Assembly (NCBI GenBank): GCA_907164885.2
Contig: OU015500.1
Location: 55,869,159 to 55,933,158 of the forward strand
Direction of reading: 5' to 3'
From: Dolomedes plantarius
Taxonomy: Eukaryota > Arthropoda > Arachnida > Araneae > Dolomedidae
DNA: 64,000 bases
Below, in pieces: positions 59,905-64,000 of this stretch. How positions within the stretch are numbered: the stretch's first letter is position 1; the number at the start of each line of letters is the position of its first letter. The notes beneath the pieces are model-generated. The model did not search any database. It was given only the letters and a program-made list of their open reading frames with translations, and was not told the DNA's origin. The position numbers and the translations under genes are program-made.

Positions 59905-61311
59905 CACTGCTGGCCAGTGTAAATGCAACACCCTGAAGGAAACATACAAATAACATGAAATTTACAACATGCATTAGCGGAGGTGAGATATGCAAATGAT
60001 TAGAATTTCAGCGCAGACGCACATTACGCGCGCCTGTGGCGCCACTTCAAAGAGCTATTTAAGGCTTGGAGATTTCGACGATTTCAAGTTCGGCAATTGT
60101 GTTTTTCTTGTGGTTTTTGAAAAAAACGATCAATTATGCCTCGTCGAAAACAGCGATCATCTTTTGATCAAGTATCCGAGTTCGACAGAGGAAGGATAGG
60201 GACCTACCGAGATTGTGGATTATCTTTCAGGGAAATCGGTAGTCGTGTTGGACGAAACCAAACAACTGTAATACGGATATGTGATCGTTGGATGCAGGAT
60301 GGTACGACGGACCGGCGTGTTCCATCGCATCCACCTCAGCGCACCACTTCACCTGATGACAGGTAAGTTGTGCACATGGCAGTGACGGATCGCTCAGTCA
60401 CATCACGAACCATAGCACAGCACATGCAGTCTGTAACGCATCATCCAGTGTCTGCGTGTACCATTCGACGCCGTTTACAGCAGAGTGGTCTGTCTGCAAG
60501 ACGTCCATTGCTTTGTCTACCCTTGACGCCGAACCACAGACGTCTCTGCCGCCAATGGTGCGATGACAGAATGATGTGGATGGCAGAATGGAATGAAATT
60601 GTCTTTACTGACGAGTCACGCTTCTGTCTGCAACACCACGATGGTCGCATTCGAGTTTGGAGACACCGTGAAGAGAGGATGCTGAACAGCTGCGTTATGC
60701 ACCGCCACACTGGTCCTGCACCGGGTATTATGGTATGGGGCGGTATTGGATATCACTCTCGCACACCTCTAGTACACGTTTCGGTACCTTAAACAGCCTG
60801 CGCTACATTTCCGAGGTGTTGGAGCCAGTTGTCCTTCCTTACCTTCAGGGCTTGCCCACAGCCATATTTCAACAGGATAATGCGCGACCACACGTGGCAC
60901 GCATTGTCCAACGATTCTTCGTCAATCGCCAGATTGAATTGCTTCCCTGGCCGCCTCGCTCTCCGGATCTTTCGCCGATAGAAAGCATGTGGTCCATGGT
61001 TGCTCTACAATTGACCCAGATTCCATCCCCAGCTGCCACAGCAGATCAACTTTGGCAACGTGTGGAAGCTGCTTGGTCTGCTGTACCCCAAGAACTCATC
61101 CAAAGTCTCTTTGAATCAATGCCGAGGCGTGTAGCAACGGTGATCTCCAACAATGGCGGCTACTCTGGCTACTGATTTTGGCAGGAACCACACTTCACAG
61201 AAGTCTATAAATTTAATCATTTGATACTTGGTCAACATGTTATCTACAAAATAAATTTTGTTGTGATATCTCTTGTCTTTCTTGGCGTTGCAATTTGGGT
61301 GGCCAGCAGTG
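59905..61311 (+). mobile_element. Tc1-like element, DD34E type
   Basis: Inverted ends: left CACTGCTGGCCAGTGTAAAT then GCAACACC, right read backwards CACTGCTGGCCACCCAAATT then GCAACGCC. TA flanks (59903-59904 and 61312-61313). Length is 1407 bp. It lies about 100 bp past the second piggyBac gene. Confidence 0.92.
60136..61175 (+). pseudogene. Tc1-family transposase, one stop and one frameshift
   Basis: Starts MPRRKQRSSFDQVSEFDRGR. First HTH with GLSFREIGSRVGRNQTTVIR. Linker RRVPSHPPQR. A stop (TAA, 60364) follows SPDDR. The same frame then continues with the second HTH CTIRRRLQQSGLSARRP, VFTDESRFCLQHHDGRIRVW (first Asp) and GIMVWGGIG. Near 60785 one base is missing and the rest runs from the other frame: TLNSLRYISEVLEPVVLPYL, QQDNARPHVARIV (second Asp) and SPDLSPIESMW (Glu), 34 residues apart (DD34E), ending GGYSGY. 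Two lesions only. Confidence 0.92.
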
Positions 61312-61489
61312 TAACTATTTTAATTGAAATTTTCTTGTTCGTGATTGCTAAATATTAATGTAATTCCTTGAAAATAACCAATTTTGAAGTGTTATTATTG
61401 AATAGACAACTTAAAACTGCGGCAAGAATAGCTCCTTTCACTCATCCAATCATGATTCTTATAATTGGTTTAAATATTGAGAAATACTT

Positions 61490-62462
61490 TTTCAACCAAT
61501 TCTTTTTTTGACGATACTAAATTGCAGAATTTATGAGGCATTGAAATTCGTCCTGATGTCAGATCAACTGGCACCTTTCCGTTCCCAATTTTCAGCAATT
61601 GATGTGAGAATAACTCAACTGATCGATCGTTTTGCAGATGGACAAGCGTATATGTACATAATTCGTAGATTCTACGTCTTTACGTGTTGACACAGAGTAT
61701 TTCAGGAAAGCATTTATTTCGTCCACTGTTGTCGATCGAGAAATTATAGGTAATGTTTGCCTGAAATCTCCTGCAAGCAATATTAATGCGTTCCCAAATG
61801 GTCTGATGTTTCCCCGAAAATCTGGCAATGATCGATCAAGAGCCTAGAGTGATTTTTTGTGTGCCATTGTACATTCATACCAAACAATAAGTTTGCCTTT
61901 CTGCAATACTTTTCCCATGCAGGAGGCTTTGGAAATGTTGCACGTGGGAGTTTCAATGAATTGCAAGTTCAATGGCAATTTCAAAGCGGAATGCGCAGTT
62001 CTTCCACCTGGTAGCAATGTCGCAGCTATTCCGGACGACGCAAGAGCTTAGGCTATGTCATTTTGGGATCGAATTGCTGCCAGAATAAATCTAATTAGGA
62101 ACGTTTTATCAGTTCCTCCTGACGCATCTAAGAAGAATATTTCTCCAACCCCTTTATTGACAGTTTGCATTCTTTGATCGTAAATGCCTTTTTGCTCAAG
62201 CGTTAGCTTAGGAATATTTGATTGCACATACGACAAAAAAATCACCCGTGTTGTAATTTTGTTCACGACGGAATTTTACATCGAACGAAGCGACAGCAGA
62301 TCGATTCAGTGATGGCATTCCCAATTGATTGAGCGCTTTATTCGCTATTTCTAAGCACAAATCTTCAGTTATTATCAACTCTTCGTTGTAGATTTCTGAT
62401 GTGAAATCCACGTTCATATTTGAATTTTCCTCGCGTATTCGACGGAAAATATCTTCAGCCAT
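61490..62462 (-). pseudogene. Helitron-type (Pif1-like) helicase fragment
   Basis: On the minus strand: MAEDIFRRIREENSNMNVDF and EIANKALNQLGMPSLNRSA (62462-62210), then, in a shifted frame, LTLEQKGIYDQRMQTVNKG and EIFFLDASGGTDKTFLI. This is a Walker A motif in which the usual GGTGKT reads GGTDKT. After a stop near 62048 come SGIAATLLPG-related text, PTCNISKASCMGKVLQK, an LIVWYE motif (Walker B region, usually VWDE, here YE) and LILLAGDFRQTLPII (motif III, GDFRQxLPV). The sequence order matches Helitron Rep-Hel helicases, but key ATPase residues are changed and the Rep nuclease is absent. Confidence 0.8.
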
Positions 62463-62504
62463 GTGCGTTCTATTATCTCTTCAATCGTCTTTTATTGTCT
62501 AGAA

Positions 62505-62600
62505 CAGTGGTTCCCAACCTTCGGTACGCGTACGAGTGCCGGTACGAGGACAAGCAGCTACCGGTACGCGAATGATTTTACAATTTAAAACAAAAATCTA
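62505..62600 (+). mobile_element. Possible hAT-type terminal repeat
   Basis: CAGTGGTTCCCAACCTTCGG is the typical start of hAT-family elements (CAGnGGTTCCCAACC). It is followed by repeated GGTACGCG-like words. The partner end and an 8-bp target duplication were not found within the window, so this is only an end-like sequence. Confidence 0.35.
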
Positions 62601-62775
62601 TTAAAAATCTGTATTACGAAAAAAGAAAAGAAATGACTATAATAACTAATAATCCATACGTTTTAATATTTTAGTTTGGAATTTCTTATCCATTGTTTGT
62701 GTTGTAATACTTTAGTGGTATTTACCTAATCTCAAATGATGCGGCCTACACCTGAATGTGTTATCTATGACCGCG

Positions 62776-62843
62776 GACACAGTTATAATTCGCAGGCAAG
62801 TGCCATGAAAATTTGGCACTTGCCTGCGAATTATAACTGTGTC
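62776..62843. repeat. Perfect 30-bp hairpin with 8-nt loop
   Basis: 62776-62805 and 62814-62843 are exact reverse complements (the left arm contains TATAATTCGCAGGCAAGTG). The loop is TGAAAATT. Downstream, to about 62877, pieces of the right arm (TATAACTGTGT, ACGAATTATAACTGTGTC) are repeated twice more. Confidence 0.93.
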
Positions 62844-62877
62844 TATAACTGTGTTTACGAATTATAACTGTGTCTGA

Positions 62878-64000
62878 GTTCTACTAAAATTTGTGTTTTG
62901 TGTTTCAAACATCTTTAAATTAATTGCATATTCTGAATTAGTAGTAACTGTATTATTAATAAATATTAAGAAGCTGTTAAGGTAAGTGTATTACACTCAG
63001 GATATTTATTCAAAATGATTTTTTATATATCTTAATTTATTTTAATAAATGCTTGGCTACATGTCTCGAATACATTTCGTATTCGTCTTCAGACCATATA
63101 CAAATAAACTTATTCGTTGTTAAGAACGCTAAAAAATTTACAAAGGGTATGATTAGTCATGTTATAGTTTAGTTACAAAATTTTAAAATTACTTACATGT
63201 AGATCACATTACGCCCAATCATAAAACAAATATTATTTTAAAAAGAATTATCCAATCATTACATTTTACAAAAATTATTTTAAATTTATTTTCATTAAAA
63301 CACCGAAGTACGGTGGTTGTCACGTGGTAAAGTCATAAACATTGAGCCCTATATTACTTCTTTAGTTAATAATAAACATGCCCAACCTTCTCCCTAATTA
63401 TATATTTTTTAAAGTGATTATTATATTTTATCTATGTGTTGAGCAATAAAAATATATCCCAAGTTACTTGTCTTTATTTAAAATGTTCTCCATTGCATTT
63501 TATTTACCAAAAGTTAACGCAAAATTACAAAAAGTTAAACGCAAGTTAACTTCCAATTAACTTCATTTTCTTTCAAGTTGATGGCATAATTCATAAAAAA
63601 AAATTCAAAAAAGTATTTATTAATACATCGAATTGCCAAGTTTATATTATTCAACAGAAAATTTAAAAACATGGTATATAAAAAGATCTTTTTATCATGT
63701 AATTATTAAAATATGCCTTTGGAATTTACTTTTGAATACCTTTCCTAAACTTTGATTACGGGTAATAATTCACCGGACACTTCTCGAAGTATACTCGTGG
63801 ACGAGGAAGCAACGAATGAGCTCCGTAACCATCCGTAGCTATTTATGTATATATACAACAAGTATAAATAAAAAGATAAATTTAAGTACATATTTTTTTC
63901 GAAACCCTCTAAAATTTACTTCACACTTGTGCTAAATTGAGTCTCTGCGGATATGCAACAGTGGGCGGCAAAGAAACTTTGCCTTCAACAAAGATACAAA
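62878..64000. other. AT-rich intergenic DNA to window end
   Basis: No supportable gene. Scattered short repeats and a short less AT-rich segment near 63760-63840 without recognisable content. Confidence 0.4.

Overview
This window looks like AT-rich, repeat-dominated, non-coding nuclear DNA of an arthropod, with an arachnid (spider) the most likely source. Evidence: no bacterial-style operons or ribosome-binding sites; long (TA)n, (CA)n and (TG)n microsatellites; tRNA-derived SINEs; Helitron ends; many Tc1/mariner, piggyBac and Ty3/gypsy-type relics of the kind abundant in spider genomes. The organism is an inference from element content, not from a host gene. I found no intact host protein gene, no rRNA gene and no functional tRNA gene.

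Layout. 1-14.5 kb: a diverged inverted duplication (left arm 1-3440, right arm about 11520-14515). The left arm is interrupted by a Tc1-like element (1760-3293) and the right arm by an internally deleted mariner (13520-14206). Between the arms lie a tRNA-SINE (about 5048), a truncated Tc1 (6043-6406) and a 2.3-kb element with long, internally repetitive inverted ends (7967-10253) around a decayed gene of unknown function. 14.5-24 kb: mostly plain AT-rich DNA with a 187-bp pogo-like MITE (16087-16273), a deletion derivative of an IS630/DUF4817-type transposon (18153-18755) and one GC-richer island (19090-19800) that may hold a host exon. 24-32 kb: Helitron-like DNA in a roughly 1-kb tandem duplication, two Tc1 elements head to tail in a (TA)n tract (27581-28796 and 28803-30216), and a second copy of the unknown gene from the 8-kb element (30282-30835). 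32-38.5 kb: a three-level nest (Tc1 containing a piggyBac relic containing a TTAA-flanked MITE), an LTR-like stretch, a large (CA)(TA)(TG) microsatellite and a non-autonomous Helitron with clear TC...CTAG ends. 38.5-46 kb: a mariner remnant, a broken Ty3/gypsy-type retrotransposon (about 38995-43126) with a SAP-like segment in Gag, a nearly intact DD36E Tc1 element (43133-44351) and a young 1.5-kb element with identical 127-bp inverted ends and TTAA target sites (44362-45874).

46-52.5 kb: a SINE and then the most interesting object, a 4.4-kb element (48137-52538) with inverted ends of about 360 bp and one large broken gene on the minus strand. The gene's conserved acidic motifs appear in the order of a FEN1/XPG-type (PIN-fold) nuclease and it ends in a Cys-rich CXC-like domain. 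It could represent a transposon class with an unusual nuclease. 52.5-64 kb: a perfect 29-bp hairpin, a piggyBac element with TTAA sites and three repeated palindromic motifs (55111-57347), a second piggyBac gene interrupted by a SINE with a perfect 14-bp target duplication (57714-59790), another Tc1 (59905-61311), a fragment of a Helitron/Pif1-type helicase (61490-62462), a possible hAT end and a second perfect hairpin (62776-62843).

Nearly every recognisable gene is a transposase, helicase or retroelement polyprotein broken by stops, frameshifts, deletions or insertions. The element families, and the order in which they landed, are the main biological content.
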